From Rebecca billardiae RCC1528 (taxonomy: Eukaryota; Haptophyta), in assembly GCA_965240325.2 (NCBI GenBank), contig OZ251228.1, positions 1,674,001 to 1,738,000 of the forward strand: a DNA stretch of 64,000 nt, written 5' to 3'. Below the pieces are notes generated by a model that was not told the origin of the DNA, ran no database searches, and saw only the letters and a program-made list of their open reading frames with translations. Below, piece after piece: positions 41,288-52,500 of the stretch (the stretch's first letter is position 1; every line of letters begins with the position of its first letter). The translations under genes and the position numbers were made by a program.

Positions 41288-41850
41288 TAGAGCCTAGACG
41301 CGGAGAGAGAGCTGAGCGGTCGTCGTCGAGCGTCGGGTCTTGCAGTCTGACTCTGAGACCGGACTCCGGAGTTTCGTCTCAGAGCAGTATAGTCACGACA
41401 TCCGCCGAGTGATCATCACCGCATCACGGTCTTTTTATTCATCAGGCGGAATGGCGGATGATATAGTAATTAGCGCAGTATTAGTAACGACTCACTATAA
41501 CGAGGCTATATACTTATATACGTATGACGCCATTTGCTGCATACTAGTATAGCGACATCATCGTGGCATTAGGCGACTTCGTCAAAAGTTGCTGAAATCA
41601 GGTGTAAGCCGTCGGCGCGGCGTGCGTGCGCCGCGTGTCCGGGAGTCCCACCATACGGGCGGGCATACGGCTAGTTACTGCCAGGAGCTACCGGCCGAGG
41701 CTTCCATGTTGCCACCTCACCTGGCACTTGAAGGCGGCCATTTGGCATGCCCGGTGTGCACCTCGCTCGGCTGGCGATGGCCAGGGGGAGAGCACGCCCG
41801 CTTCCCGCAGGGATATACGGCTGCTGCCGTGCTGCGTGCCCCGCGCGCGC
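41288..41850. other. Intergenic between the repeat element and the SNARE gene
   Basis: About 560 bp; no gene supported. AT-richer in the middle (41450-41560). Confidence 0.5.
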
Positions 41851-42240
41851 TCAGTCGTTGATCACCAGCCAGAACAGGACAACGAGCACGACTGTGAGGA
41901 AGCATATGGTGCAGTACTTGCCCCTATCCGAGTCATTCGCGAGATCCTTGAGCCTTTTCTGCAACACGGACAAGCGCGACTCTGTACGGTCGATGTGCTC
42001 GTCGATGTCTTGGATCATGCGGTTCTGCGTGCTCAGCTCGTCGTTGATGTCGAGCGCCATCTGCCCCATGCGCGTGATTCCCCCCTGGAGCGACTGCAGC
42101 GTCTCATTCTGCTCCTGCAGCAGCAGCTGTTGCTTCTCCCCTTCGCTGAGGTAGTAGGATTCATCCTCGTCGTCGTCATCCGAGAATGGCTTGCGGCCCT
42201 TGCGGTTTGCGGCGCCGCGGCTGCCGGGAGTGGTGTCCAT
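41851..42240 (-). CDS. Qc-type SNARE protein
   Basis: 129 aa, ATG 42240-42238, stop TGA 41853-41851. It begins with an acidic stretch (SDDDDEDESYY), then one SNARE helix of ~55 residues (heptads in QEQNETLQSLQGGITRMGQM and LDINDELSTQNRMIQDIDEH), and a C-terminal membrane anchor (CTICFLTVVLVVLFWLVIND). The central layer position is Gln (STQN), so it is a Q-SNARE; the pattern resembles syntaxin-8/6 or SYP5-type Qc proteins that act in endosomal or Golgi fusion. It lacks the N-terminal three-helix domain of longer syntaxins, so it is close to a minimal SNARE. Only 45 bp separate its ATG from the first ATG of the divergent TrpD gene. Confidence 0.9.
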   Translation of the reverse strand: MDTTPGSRGAANRKGRKPFSDDDDEDESYYLSEGEKQQLLLQEQNETLQSLQGGITRMGQMALDINDELSTQNRMIQDIDEHIDRTESRLSVLQKRLKDLANDSDRGKYCTICFLTVVLVVLFWLVIND

Positions 42241-42285
42241 CTTGGAATCGCGCTCCGATATTTTCGCGCCCCGTTTGATTTCCCG

Positions 42286-43600
42286 ATGATGAACGACAAA
42301 ATGGGGGCCTGCATCGGCACGTCATCGCAGGACGGGGAAACGATGGCGAGCCTGCGCGACACGATCGAGAAATTGATTCGGGGCGAGGCGCTGAGCCTTG
42401 CCGAAGCGCAGGCGGCCGTGGAGGCAGTGATCGCAGGCGCGGACCCCCACCAGGTCGCCGCCTTCCTCGTGCTTCTCCGGGCGAAGGGCGAGACCCCGCA
42501 GGAAGTAGCGGGCATGGCGATGGCGATGCGCAAGCACATGGTGCCGGTGCCGCTCGCGGGGACAACCATCGATATCGTGGGCACGGGGGGAGACGGTGCG
42601 AACACGCTTAACTTCTCCACCGCGGCCAGCATCGTCACAGCCAGCTGCGGGGTGCGTGTGGCCAAGGTGTGCGCGCGGCGCGCCATCCGCCCGCAACTCG
42701 CGCGCGTGACGCGAGGCCGCCACTGCACGCCATCTGACACCTGCGCTTCGCGTGCGCGCCGCGCGGTTTCCGGGCGTGGGCGGCGCACGCAGCACGGGAA
42801 CCGGTCGGTCTCGAGCAAGAGCGGCTCCGCGGACGTGCTCCAGGCGCTGGGCGTCAAGCTCGATCTCGCACCCGAGCAGGTGGTGAGCTGCATGGACGCG
42901 GCAGGTATCGCATTCATGTTCGCGCCGATGTTCCATCCGGCGATGAAGGCGATCATGCCGGTGCGCAAGGCGCTCGCCGTGCGGACCGTCTTCAACATCC
43001 TTGGCCCGCTGCTCAACCCCGCCAGCACGAGCCGGCTGCTCATCGGCGTGTACTCGGAGCCGCTGGTCTCGCTGATGGCGCACGCACTGCATGAGCTCAA
43101 GGTCGAGCGTGCGATGGTGCTGCACTGCGGCGGGCTGGACGAGCTCGCGCCGACGGCGACGGCGGTCGCGGCGGAGGTGAGCCCGGCGGGCGTGACGTTC
43201 ACCACCATCGATCCGCTGGAGCTCGGCTTCAAGCGCTGCACCGTCGACGACCTCAAGGGCGGTGACGCCGAGGAGAACGCCAAACTGCTTCGCGAGGTCA
43301 TTAGCGGCAAGAAGCCTGGCCCCCTGCAGGTGCTGCGCGCGCTGGCCGAGGCGCGCCGCGCCCGGTTCGACCGCGCGTGGCGACGCTCACGGCCGCGGGC
43401 CGCGCGCTCCGCGCATGGCGTCGCCCTGCGCGTGGCGTTTGCAGGATACGGTGGCGCTGAACGCCGGCACCGCGCTCTACATCGCGGGGGCCGCGACATC
43501 CATCCAGCAGGGCTGCGAGATGGCCATCGCTTCGATGAAGCAGGGTAAGCCACTCGAGACGCTCGACAGGTGGGCGGAGGCGTGCACCAAGTTTGCGTGA
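42286..43600 (+). CDS. trpD: Anthranilate phosphoribosyltransferase (tryptophan biosynthesis)
   Basis: Three exons: 42286-42666, 42793-43329 and 43445-43600; introns of 126 and 115 bp have AAG/GTGTGC and CAG/GTGCTG donors. The product is about 357 aa. It transfers phosphoribosyl from PRPP to anthranilate, the second step of tryptophan synthesis. The PRPP signature DIVGTGGDGANTLNFSTAAS, the KHGNRSVSSKSGSADVLQ segment recreated by splicing, GPLLNPA, and the C-terminal DTVALNAGTALYIAG are all characteristic. The first intron has a length divisible by three and no stop, so its retention would insert 42 residues into the active-site region. The start is ambiguous: ATGs at 42286, 42301 and 42343; the last matches bacterial N-termini, while the earlier ones leave a short extension without a clear transit peptide. 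Confidence 0.94.
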
Positions 43601-44163
43601 GACGCGCGCCGGCGCACCGGCGGCAACGATGATGATGGTAGGGACTCTCAGCAAGTGCCTTCCCCTAGCGGTGGCTATGCGCGGCGCCTGGGCGCGACGC
43701 GCAGTCCGGACCCATGGTGTGACCGGGGTGGTCGCAGGTCGGGACGCGGTTGACGTGCGCGGAGCGGCTGCGGCCGCGCCCCGCCCCGCGCCCGGCGGCC
43801 GCCGGCCCGCGGCCGTGCGGTACGGGTAGTTATGCGGCTCCCGGCGACCATGATGGCAGTCGATATTCAGCCAAGCTCGAGCATATCTTGAGCACATGCT
43901 CCGCCATGCAACAGATGACGCCGCGAAGTTGCGCCAACCCTTGAATGGCAATGACAAGGCGCAGTAGTGAGTCGCCGGCCCGCGCAGCAGCTGATAGAGA
44001 CTGATCATGACTCTGTCTCTGAGGGTGCTAAGGCGGATCCAGTCCGGGCGCGGAGAGCCCGGACCGCAGCACGGCGAGTGGCTTGAGATTGGCGACCGTT
44101 GGCCGCGCGCCGCCCGCTCGCCCCCCCCCCGTTGCGCACTCGCCGACTCGAGCCACGGGATCG
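43601..44163. other. Intergenic between trpD and the 506-aa gene
   Basis: About 560 bp; no gene supported. A run of C (about 44122-44130) lies just upstream of the next start. Confidence 0.5.
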
Positions 44164-45684
44164 ATGTCAGTCTTCCTCCGCGCGGAAGACTGCCCCCCTG
44201 ATGACCAGCCATGGCTGCTCTCGAGTCGCGGCGATCTCCGCCGAGACCAGGCGAGGCTCGAGAGCTGGCTCAAGGACCGGCGCGCTTCATACCCCGGCGC
44301 CCACTCGGCGTTTGAGGAGAAGCTCGCGTGGATCTCGAAGACGTTCACCAACATGGGCTGGGGCCGCTGGGAGCCGGCGTCGCCGGTGGACGCGCTGCGC
44401 GAGATATTGTACGAGTCGTGCCCGGAGAGCGTGACGGTCCAGCTCGTGCTCGCGCGCTCTGACGTGGACAAGATGTGCTTCACCTCAGCTGAGGAGGAAG
44501 CAAGCTTCCTCAGCGCGCCAGAGGTGGTTCGCGCGGGCTGGGACGGGAAGGGTGACCTGCCCTCCTTCCAGGCGTGGCTGCGCAAGGACGCCACGCCGGG
44601 CACGGAGATCGAGAAAGGCGTCGGTCCCGGCGCCAAGCGCGACTACGTCGTGCTCGCGCAGTTTGACGGCGTGTCCCGGGACGCAAGCTGTGTCGACACG
44701 CTCGTCGAGCTCTGCAGGCGCGTGCACCTTCTCCGAGCGGAGCTGGCCAGCGAGCCCGTGCCGTACGACACTCCCCCCGAGCGCATTGGTGAGCTCATGC
44801 ACTTCCCTGCCGCGCCCGCCCTGCCCAAGACCGCCATGCCGAAGCCGTCGGGTGCCAAGGGCGGTAAGAAGGCGGCGACGAGCGCGCCGCCCGCCGCCAG
44901 CGCAACAGTGCAGCAGTGCGTCGCAGTTGTGGTGGCCGGCTTCCACCCAGTCAAGAGCGCTACCCCCGACGGTTGGCGCAAGGGGCTGGACGCGCACGCG
45001 CGCGAGTCGGGCCTCACGTACGTGCTCGTGCCCAACGCCAAGAAGGACGACGACGACGAGGACGACGGCGGCGAGAAGGAGAATGGCGCGCAGCGGCCTG
45101 CCTCGGCCTCGACGCACGTGCCCCTGTGGCTGCCCAAGGAGTACCACGACATCCGCAAGCGCGTGCTCGCGCACTGCTGGAACGGCGAGGGCGAGTGCGA
45201 GCACATCCGCGCGCGGCTCGAGAAGGGCAACACGGACTCTACCAACGTGCAGCTCGCGATCTTCACCGCGGAGTTCCAGGCTCTGAAGGAAATGCGCACT
45301 GGGCTCTCGGCGGTGCAGAAGCTGATGACGGTGCTCGCCCTGCTCGAGGCGATGTGCCTTCGCACGACGTGGTGCCACGACATCGAGTACGACGCCGTCG
45401 ACGAGGCGGAGAAGCTGGTGAGCTCGATCGGCGAGTACCTGCGCCTCAACCTCCTGCGCAAGACAGACGCCGAGCTCGGCCTCGATTCGCATGGCGGCAC
45501 GCCGCGCGAAGCCCTGCACGGTATGCTCGCGCTGCGCAAGAAGCAGCTGGAGGAGGAGGAAGGCAACGTCAGCATCAAGTTCAGCTACATCGCGCGCAAG
45601 CGGCGCACCAATGCCGAGATGGCCGCGGCTCGCTCGGCAGGCGCAGTGCCTGCCTCCAAGAAGGCCCACACCGAGGTGGCGTAG
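44164..45684 (+). CDS. Unknown 506-aa protein
   Basis: ATG 44164 (MSVFLRAEDC), stop TAG 45682-45684, no intron seen. The N-terminal half is soluble and Trp-rich (KTFTNMGWGRWEPASPVDAL). A low-complexity Lys/Ala linker near residues 225-250 is followed by a segment with an acidic run (KKDDDDEDDGGEKEN, near 295-310). The C-terminal half is mostly helical with conserved-looking cysteines (LAHCWNGEGECEHIRARLE, LLEAMCLRTTWCHDIEYD), ending in a basic tail (FSYIARKRRTNAEM). No membrane segment or signal. Codon use and GC match neighbouring genes, so it is a real gene. No family is recognised and no function is proposed. Confidence 0.7.
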   Translation: MSVFLRAEDCPPDDQPWLLSSRGDLRRDQARLESWLKDRRASYPGAHSAFEEKLAWISKTFTNMGWGRWEPASPVDALREILYESCPESVTVQLVLARSDVDKMCFTSAEEEASFLSAPEVVRAGWDGKGDLPSFQAWLRKDATPGTEIEKGVGPGAKRDYVVLAQFDGVSRDASCVDTLVELCRRVHLLRAELASEPVPYDTPPERIGELMHFPAAPALPKTAMPKPSGAKGGKKAATSAPPAASATVQQCVAVVVAGFHPVKSATPDGWRKGLDAHARESGLTYVLVPNAKKDDDDEDDGGEKENGAQRPASASTHVPLWLPKEYHDIRKRVLAHCWNGEGECEHIRARLEKGNTDSTNVQLAIFTAEFQALKEMRTGLSAVQKLMTVLALLEAMCLRTTWCHDIEYDAVDEAEKLVSSIGEYLRLNLLRKTDAELGLDSHGGTPREALHGMLALRKKQLEEEEGNVSIKFSYIARKRRTNAEMAAARSAGAVPASKKAHTEVA

Positions 45685-46090
45685 GATGATGATTGATGGC
45701 ATGCCTTGCTCCTTGCAGTCTGCACACCGTTGCTGAGTGCTTCAAGTTGATGTGCCGGGGCAACGTGGGTAGGACTCGGACGAGTAGTGATGCGCGCACC
45801 ATTGAGACTGTCGTCTGATCCGATCAAGCAGACTCTGTTGGACACACTCGGCTACGTGTCGTCGGACACGCGTGCGACGTCGCGGCGGACCTTGCGCAGC
45901 CAGGAGTCAGCCCTCAGAGTCAGTGCCTCATGCCGATATACTAGCTACTATGGCGGATATATATGTGGGGTTATTGGCACAATAACTGATTGTCTAAGAG
46001 GACGGTGGGAGCGCAATGCGCCGTATCAACACCTGCCTGCCATTCGGCCTGAGCCAGGCGGCCGAGCTCTGAAAGTCCGGCTGCCATCTT
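45685..46090. other. Intergenic
   Basis: About 400 bp between the unknown gene and the MITE; no gene or repeat recognised. Confidence 0.4.
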
Positions 46091-47000
46091 GGGCCTGTTT
46101 TATTTCTACCAGATTCCATTTCCTATGTCACGGCGACAAACCCCTGCCCGCCAGTGGGAATCGGTGTCACGCCCCGTTGGGTGTACCTCTCACGGCCGAT
46201 GGCGGCCCCCACGTGCGCAAGGAACGCGATTCCTGCACTCCTCGGTGACCGGTGAGTGCAGGAATCCAGTTGCGGCGCTCGTCCGCCTCGTCGTCGTCGC
46301 ACACGAGGTACACCCAACACCATGGGTCGGATCCTAGAACTCTCCGCGCGCTCGCGCCCGCGCGGCGAGCGCTTGCAGGCTTGTTCTCATCATCTTGGCC
46401 AAGACTGCAGCCTGCCAGATGCGCCAGGAGACGTGTGCACGCCTTTCCGCGCGTCATGGGTGCGCGTGGCACGCACCTTGTCATAATATACGCCGAGGAG
46501 GCCTGAGCATCCGGCCTACCAACCTTCCGCGCTCACGTTCAAATGCAGGCGGCAAGCTGCATGCAAGCGCACGCCGAACGGAAGCATCTCAAGCTCGACA
46601 AGGTAGAGGCGGCGGAGCGTTTAGAGCTAGTGGCGATTGCAGTCCATCTGGCTGTGAACTGGTCGCTAACTGACGCGGGTGCGATGCAGCCAAGGCAGAG
46701 TGCTTGCAGCTTGCAGAGGGCCTGCAGCTGCGGCGGTTTGCCGCCGCTCGCCGGCTGCATCGTACACACTGCCGTGCACCGCAAGTGACCGCTGTGTCAA
46801 GGCGAAGCACCACGGCAAGGCGAAGCAGCATGTCTGACAACATCCTTCGCCACAGCGCAGCGCCTCAACACGAGAATGCGCGAACGACGTGCCATCACTA
46901 CTCCGGACTAGCTCCGGCGCCCGCACCAGCGGGCAAGCCGCCATCTTACCGCGTTTTGGCGAATGTCGCCTTTGGGCTCTCGTAGAAATAAAACAGGCCC
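46091..47000. mobile_element. 910-bp MITE-like element (PIF/Harbinger or Tourist style ends)
   Basis: The ends are perfect 19-bp inverted repeats beginning GGGCCTGTTTTATTTCTAC (46091-46109 and 46982-47000). GGGCCTGTTT-type ends are typical of Harbinger/Tourist MITEs; the expected 3-bp target duplication is not clear here (CTT left, TTG right). Inside is a hairpin (ATTCCTGCACTC and its complement GAGTGCAGGAAT, about 46230-46265). No transposase is found. A related end fragment sits at 14303-14332. Confidence 0.7.
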
Positions 47001-47456
47001 TTGGCCCGACCCTCTTCTCGTGCCACGAGGGACTTTCGAGCCTGCTCTGTGCGCACGCACGACGGCCTAGAACGACCTACTCACTGCGCTGCTCCTGGGC
47101 CATAGTAGGCTAATAGGCAGGGTTGGCATGGCGGTCAGGACGGCCAATTCGTGAACTGGGTTTTTCATCTGGCGCCGAGCCAACCGTTACCGTCGCTGCT
47201 GCGTGCCTCCCAGTCCCGCTCACTCGCAGCGATCGCCCTTCGGAAGCGCCCACTATCCTGATGGCTGCAGCTGTTTCCGGCGGCCCGCAGCTTCGGGGCG
47301 CCCTGTGCACGATGGTCCTTCGTCTCTCGCGGAACAAAAATCCCATACAATACATATATATAAAGTCTGGTCTCTCGCCGCTTGGCTCCGCCCTGCCCGG
47401 CGTGTGCCTCGCCTCCTCACTGCATCTGGATGGCGCAGGCGCTTTGAGGACGGCTA

Positions 47457-47458
<2 letters not shown>

Positions 47459-47523
<65 letters not shown>
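47459..47523. repeat. (TA)n microsatellite, 65 bp
   Basis: Pure alternating TA. Confidence 0.95.
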
Positions 47524-47527
<4 letters not shown>

Positions 47528-47667
47528 TATAAATCTCATATATTTAATCATATCGCACAGATACGACGTCGTCGATGATGGCGGAGTCGATGCGACTTCA
47601 CTCAGTCTCAGCAGCGCACTCGATCAGACTTGCGCGAGCACATTAATCATGCGGTTAGGCTCCGGTT

Positions 47668-47778
<111 letters not shown>

Positions 47779-47983
47779 ACTTACGCGAGTAGTCGTCCGT
47801 CGCGTCTAGCTAAGTCGCCGCGCGGCGCGGTGGCGCACGTGCTGGCGCAGTGTGAATATCGCGCGTATGACATGCGCGAAGTCCTACTAGCTGGTGATAG
47901 GCTACTGCTGTGTGACCGAGCCCGGAGTCGCCCGCCTTGTGGCTCGTCGTCAGCATATTGCAGCGGACTCAGTCTCAGAGTAC

Positions 47984-48910
47984 TCAGACGCTGACGCTCA
48001 GTGACACGCTGCGGCACGGATCGGACTCGAGCAGGTGCTGCAAATGCTCGGCGGTCTTCATCCCGAGGCCGACCCGAGCCTTCTTCTTCAGCGGCATCCC
48101 CGTCGACGTCGTGGCGCGCTTGAACACCTCGCTGCAATGCGGCCCCGTGCACAGCGTGAGGACGACCACCGTGTTGGCGCGCAGATGTGCGCCCACCATG
48201 TCGTACGCCTCGCGGAGCAGCGAGAGGACGGCCTCGTCGGGCACGAAGACGTGAAGCAGCTGCTTCGTCCAAGACGCGTTGCTCACGTGCTTGGTCGACT
48301 CAACGACACCGTCCAACTTCTTCGTAAGCAGGCGCACGGCGTCCTCGATCCCAAACGCGCCGGACACGTGCGGCCATCGGCAGCAGGCGCGCGTCACCGA
48401 AACCCCGATGACCTGCTCGTCGACAACGACAGAGAAATCAGTGATCTTGCTGCGGTGCTCGGTCCCGGTGAAGTACTGAAGCTCGAGCTCCGTCTTGTCC
48501 AGCTTTGCGCCGAGCACGCTGCTGAGCAGCTCCATCGAGAACGCCTCAGAGAGCTCGCTCGAGCCGCCAGCGTTCTCGGTCGAGTACACGCGCTGCGCGC
48601 AGTCGCTCATCTTGGTTACGTCGAGCTTGCGAGTCACGTCGAGTGCCATCGAGTCGATGATCAGCGCGAGGTCGGGCTCGCGAAGTGCACCCGCGATCAG
48701 CGCGCAGTCGTCGAGAGACACGCAGGCGTGGAAGCCGCTGCGAGCGACGAGCTGCGAGCCGAAGGCGGCGACGCGCACCTCGTCCGCGGCGGGCGCCCAC
48801 GCGAACTGGTCCTCAGAGCTGACGGTGCGCCCTATGTTGGGCTCATCTTGCTCATCTTCTGCGGCGCCACGGGTGGCGACAAGTGCGCGCTCGCGCGCAC
48901 TGGTACCCAT
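47984..48910 (-). CDS. Conserved-looking protein, possible PD-(D/E)XK-like fold
   Basis: 308 aa, ATG 48910-48908, stop TGA 47986-47984, no intron seen. The acidic N-terminus is followed by mixed alpha/beta sequence. The central block YFTGTEHRSKITDFSVVVD with QVIGVSVTRAC has the look of beta hairpins carrying an Asp and a short GVSVTR strand, as in PD-(D/E)XK nuclease-like proteins. It is followed by EDAVRLLTKKLDGVVESTKH and TKQLLHVFVPDEAVLSLLRE. I believe similar proteins occur in other protists, but I cannot name the family with confidence, and nuclease activity is only a suggestion. No signal or membrane segment. Confidence 0.7.
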   Translation of the reverse strand: MGTSARERALVATRGAAEDEQDEPNIGRTVSSEDQFAWAPAADEVRVAAFGSQLVARSGFHACVSLDDCALIAGALREPDLALIIDSMALDVTRKLDVTKMSDCAQRVYSTENAGGSSELSEAFSMELLSSVLGAKLDKTELELQYFTGTEHRSKITDFSVVVDEQVIGVSVTRACCRWPHVSGAFGIEDAVRLLTKKLDGVVESTKHVSNASWTKQLLHVFVPDEAVLSLLREAYDMVGAHLRANTVVVLTLCTGPHCSEVFKRATTSTGMPLKKKARVGLGMKTAEHLQHLLESDPCRSVSLSVSV

Positions 48911-49502
48911 GGTCGGCGCTGTGCATCGACGCCGCTCCCGTCTGGACGGGGTGAGCAGCCGTGGGACACGGACGGGTCCCTATCGAATTGCCAAGACCGA
49001 GAACTCATGGCTTGGTTTCTATGGATAGGCTATCCAACTCTACTAGCGGAGGGGGCCCGGACCATGGCCTCTGATACAGCGTGCTCTCCCACTCCCTATG
49101 GTGATTGCATGGCCTCTGCGGCCTGCCACACCTCTTGTGGCATGGCCGCTCCAATATGTTACCCCGCTGGCTCGCCGCGATGTGCGTCCGTCGGACAATG
49201 TGTTGACACATGGGGGCCCTGAGATTGAGGCAGACTACCCGGCTGCTGGCAGTCACACTGGTCACGGAGCTCACAAGACACAACGGCCTTGCACTTTGCA
49301 GCACTACAAGTACAGACCATCACAGTCAGTCTGTCAGACCGACCGACTGGACAGCAGCAGGCCACACAGCCACCTGCTGGCTCTGCCAGGACACTGGCAG
49401 CCCCCAGGCGCAGGCTGCCTCCTCCTAGTCAAGCTTAGCAGCAAGACAGCCCCCCGCCCAAACGACACTGCCCACCCCGCCAGGCAAATGTGCCTACTGT
49501 AG
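48911..49502. other. Intergenic, CpG-poor and CAG-rich second half
   Basis: The stretch 49000-49500 has repeated GGCCATG/CATGGCC words and is CpG-poor, similar in flavour to the 38-41 kb element but not the same sequence. A plus-strand Cys-rich frame (ATG 49007 to about 49222) is open, but there is no support that it is expressed. Confidence 0.4.
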
Positions 49503-52500
49503 TTAGAGCATTCTGACGACCTGCTCCACGCGGTCTGACACGCCGCCTGCAGCCGCAGCGGCGCCGGGTCGACGACTGTGTCGGGAGGCGAGGCCCGGTG
49601 CTCCTGACGACACTGCGCTCCCAGCGTCGGCCGCGCGCCGCCGGCGGAGCGCTGAGCCGCCGAGTGCAAGCAGCGCGGCGGCGACGACGAGCGCGGCGAC
49701 GGCGGCGGCGGCCAGCACGCCGCGCGCGCGGTGCTCGGCGGTGCCCGCGGGCGCGCCGCGCAGCGCCGCCGCGCCAGAGGCGCCGCGCAGCGCCGTCGGC
49801 GCAGTCGCCTCTGCCGCCGCCCTGCCGCACGCGCAGCAGTTGCGCTCGGGGAAGTGGTTGACCTCGCCGCCCGTCGACACGTCGCGCAGCGTGCCGTTGT
49901 CGCACCACTTGTGCAGCGCGTACTCGCGGCACGTGTACCCGTGTGCGTTGGACCACGAGACCGCGTCGTGGCAGCCGAGGCCCTTGTACACTGCGGTCTC
50001 GCGCTTGGTGCCGCAGTAGCGGGGCGGCGCGGCGCCCTCCTCGCCGTCGCAGATGTCGCCGCACTTGCTCGGCGCGCTCTGCCGCCCCGCGTGCAGCTCG
50101 TCGCCGCACAGGCACTCGCCCCAGTCGCGCGAGCGCGTGAGCGCAAAGTAGATGAAGCTCTCGCACGCGCGCGCACACGAGGTGCTGGAGTGGCCGGCAC
50201 CGAAATGGTACGGCAATGGCGGCCGCCCGCGCTTGTCCACCGAGTAGCAGCCGACGAACTGCACGCTGGCGACGGCTGGCGGCGCGACGGCGAGGAGCGG
50301 CGAGAGCACGGTCGGCGCGCCGTCCGTCGCGCCCGCGTCGCGCGCGCCCGCCGTGCCGCCCTGCGAGCCGTCGCCGCCGTCGCCGTTCGGCACCGGCGCG
50401 CGCGGCAGCGGCAGCCGATAGATTGCGTTGCGGCCGCGCATGCCGCAGTAGCGAGTGGGCTGCAGCGAGCCCTCGTTGGGGCACGGCCGGCCGCACTCGT
50501 GGTCGTTCACCTTGCGGTACGGCGAGTGCCGCGCGTGGCGCTCAAGCCCCGTCGTCGGCTCGCGCACCACCCTCGCGCCGCAGCGGCACTGCGCGCCCGG
50601 CCCCTGCATCGCGAAATAGGGGAAGCCCACGCACAGCCGCGCGCACACGCTCGTCGTGAGGCCGGCGCCGCGGTAGTGCGGAAGCAGGGGCACCTCGTCG
50701 TGGTCGATGTGGCAGCCCACCCACGTGAGCTCGGAGACGGCGCCGTCGCGCAGCCGCAGCAGGTCGAGCTCAGCCCCGGCGCGGTCGGCCGAGCCCAACG
50801 GTCCGTGCGGCCGCTCCGCGTCGTCATCGGCGCCGCCGCCGCCATTCCCCGCCGGCGGGCGCGGCGCCACGCCCTCGTGAGTGAACGCCTCTCGGAGCGT
50901 GGCCTCCGCCGCGACGACGGAGAAGGAGACGAGCGCGGCGACGGCGTTCGCGGAGTGCGCGGGCATCGGTGTGAAGACGCGCGCGCGCGCCAGCACGTCC
51001 TCACGCGCTGTCGAGTGCGGCAGCTCACCGAGCAGACGCGCCGCGCCGCCCGACGACCAGCTCGACGCGGCAGACTCGGCCGCGCGCGCGAGCTCGCGCG
51101 CGACGCGCGTGTCGTCCGCGCCCCCGCTGTACGCGCGCAGGTTGGGGAAGTGCAAGTGCTCGCAGCCGATGCGCTTGCGCTCACAGTCGCGCTCCGCGCC
51201 CAACTCGTTGCCCTGCGCGGCGGAAGCGGCGGCGATGGCGGCGATGGCGGCGCGGGCACGCCGCCGGCACGCGCGCGGTCTCACTCTCAGTCAGCGCGGT
51301 CGGCCGGAGCGCGTGGGCGCGCGCGCGCCGCGCGCCGCCGGACCTTGTCAATCTTGGCGAGCAGGCTTGAGCCCGCGTCGCCCGGCGCTGTGAGAAGCCG
51401 TCTCTCCCACTCGAAGTTGCGGTCGAGATACAGCCACGTCACGTTCACGCGCAGCCCCGCGCGCACGCCCGCGCGGTCGTTGGCGACGGTGGTGAGCGCG
51501 CGCCGCGCCGTCACCGCCGAGCCGCGCAGCTTGGCAGCCTTGAGCTCGTCGAGCACGCCTGCGAGCTCGTGCCTCGCGAACACGGCCACGTCCTCGACGG
51601 CCTTCGAGCTGCCGCCGCGTCGGCCCGAGCGGCTCAGCTCCACGCCGAACAGCGACGCCAGACCCGTGTCCACCTCGCCGTCCGCCGGCGCGGCCGGGTC
51701 GAGAGTCGGGCTGAGGCCGACGCTTGCGACGACTGGGACGAGGAGCTCGCGCACGCCGCGCATGAGGAGGGCGCCGATCGCCGCGCCGGGCGTGCCTGCC
51801 GCGTCGCCGAGGAGCATCTCAGCGGTGCGCACGTGCGCGGGCTCGCGCGCCGCGCTGCGCAGCCCGCCCGCGCCGTCGACCCCACCCGCGCGCAGGAAGA
51901 GCGCGTCGTTGCTGTCGCCCTCCGACGGGCCCCACGACTCGACGGCCGGCGCGCCCGCGAGCAGCAGCTGCAGCCACGTGGCGTGTACAGAGGGCTGCTC
52001 GTACGTGAGCGCGGTGACGGCTGTCGGCGGCCGGTCCCACTCGCTCCCCACGCCCTCCTGCCCGCCGTACAGCATGCTCGCCGCGTCCGCGCGCAGCTGC
52101 AGCAGCCGCCTGCGCTCGTGCTCGGCAGGCAGCGTGGCGGAGAGCCGCGAGGCGCACGCGGCGACCGCTCGGCCGAGCGAGAGCGGGCGGCGCGGCATCG
52201 GCACGTCGACGAGCCCGGTCTGCGCGCGCGGCGCGAGCGTGCCATCGGCCGCGGGCGCGCCGCCGCCCGCGGCCCAGTTCTCCACGTACCCGCCCAGCGT
52301 CAGCCGCACGGAGCGCGCGCGCGCGCGCTCGGCGCGCGCCGCCGCGGCCGAGCCGGCGGCGTCGCCGCTCGCGCCCGCGTCCGCGCCGTCGCTCCGCTGC
52401 GCGCGCAGGTAGCTCGCCTGCGCGGCGACCGGCACGCCGGAGTACACGGAGGTGAAGTGGAAGGGCAGCCAGCCCTCGGGCTTCTCCGCCCACGCGGGCC

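Noticed and set aside
41626-42285. Plus-strand frame extending trpD upstream
   Set aside because: It is antisense to the SNARE gene; TrpD homology begins only after 42343.
49731-52412. 893-codon plus-strand frame
   Set aside because: Antisense of the WSC/phospholipase-like gene; low-complexity translation with no motif.
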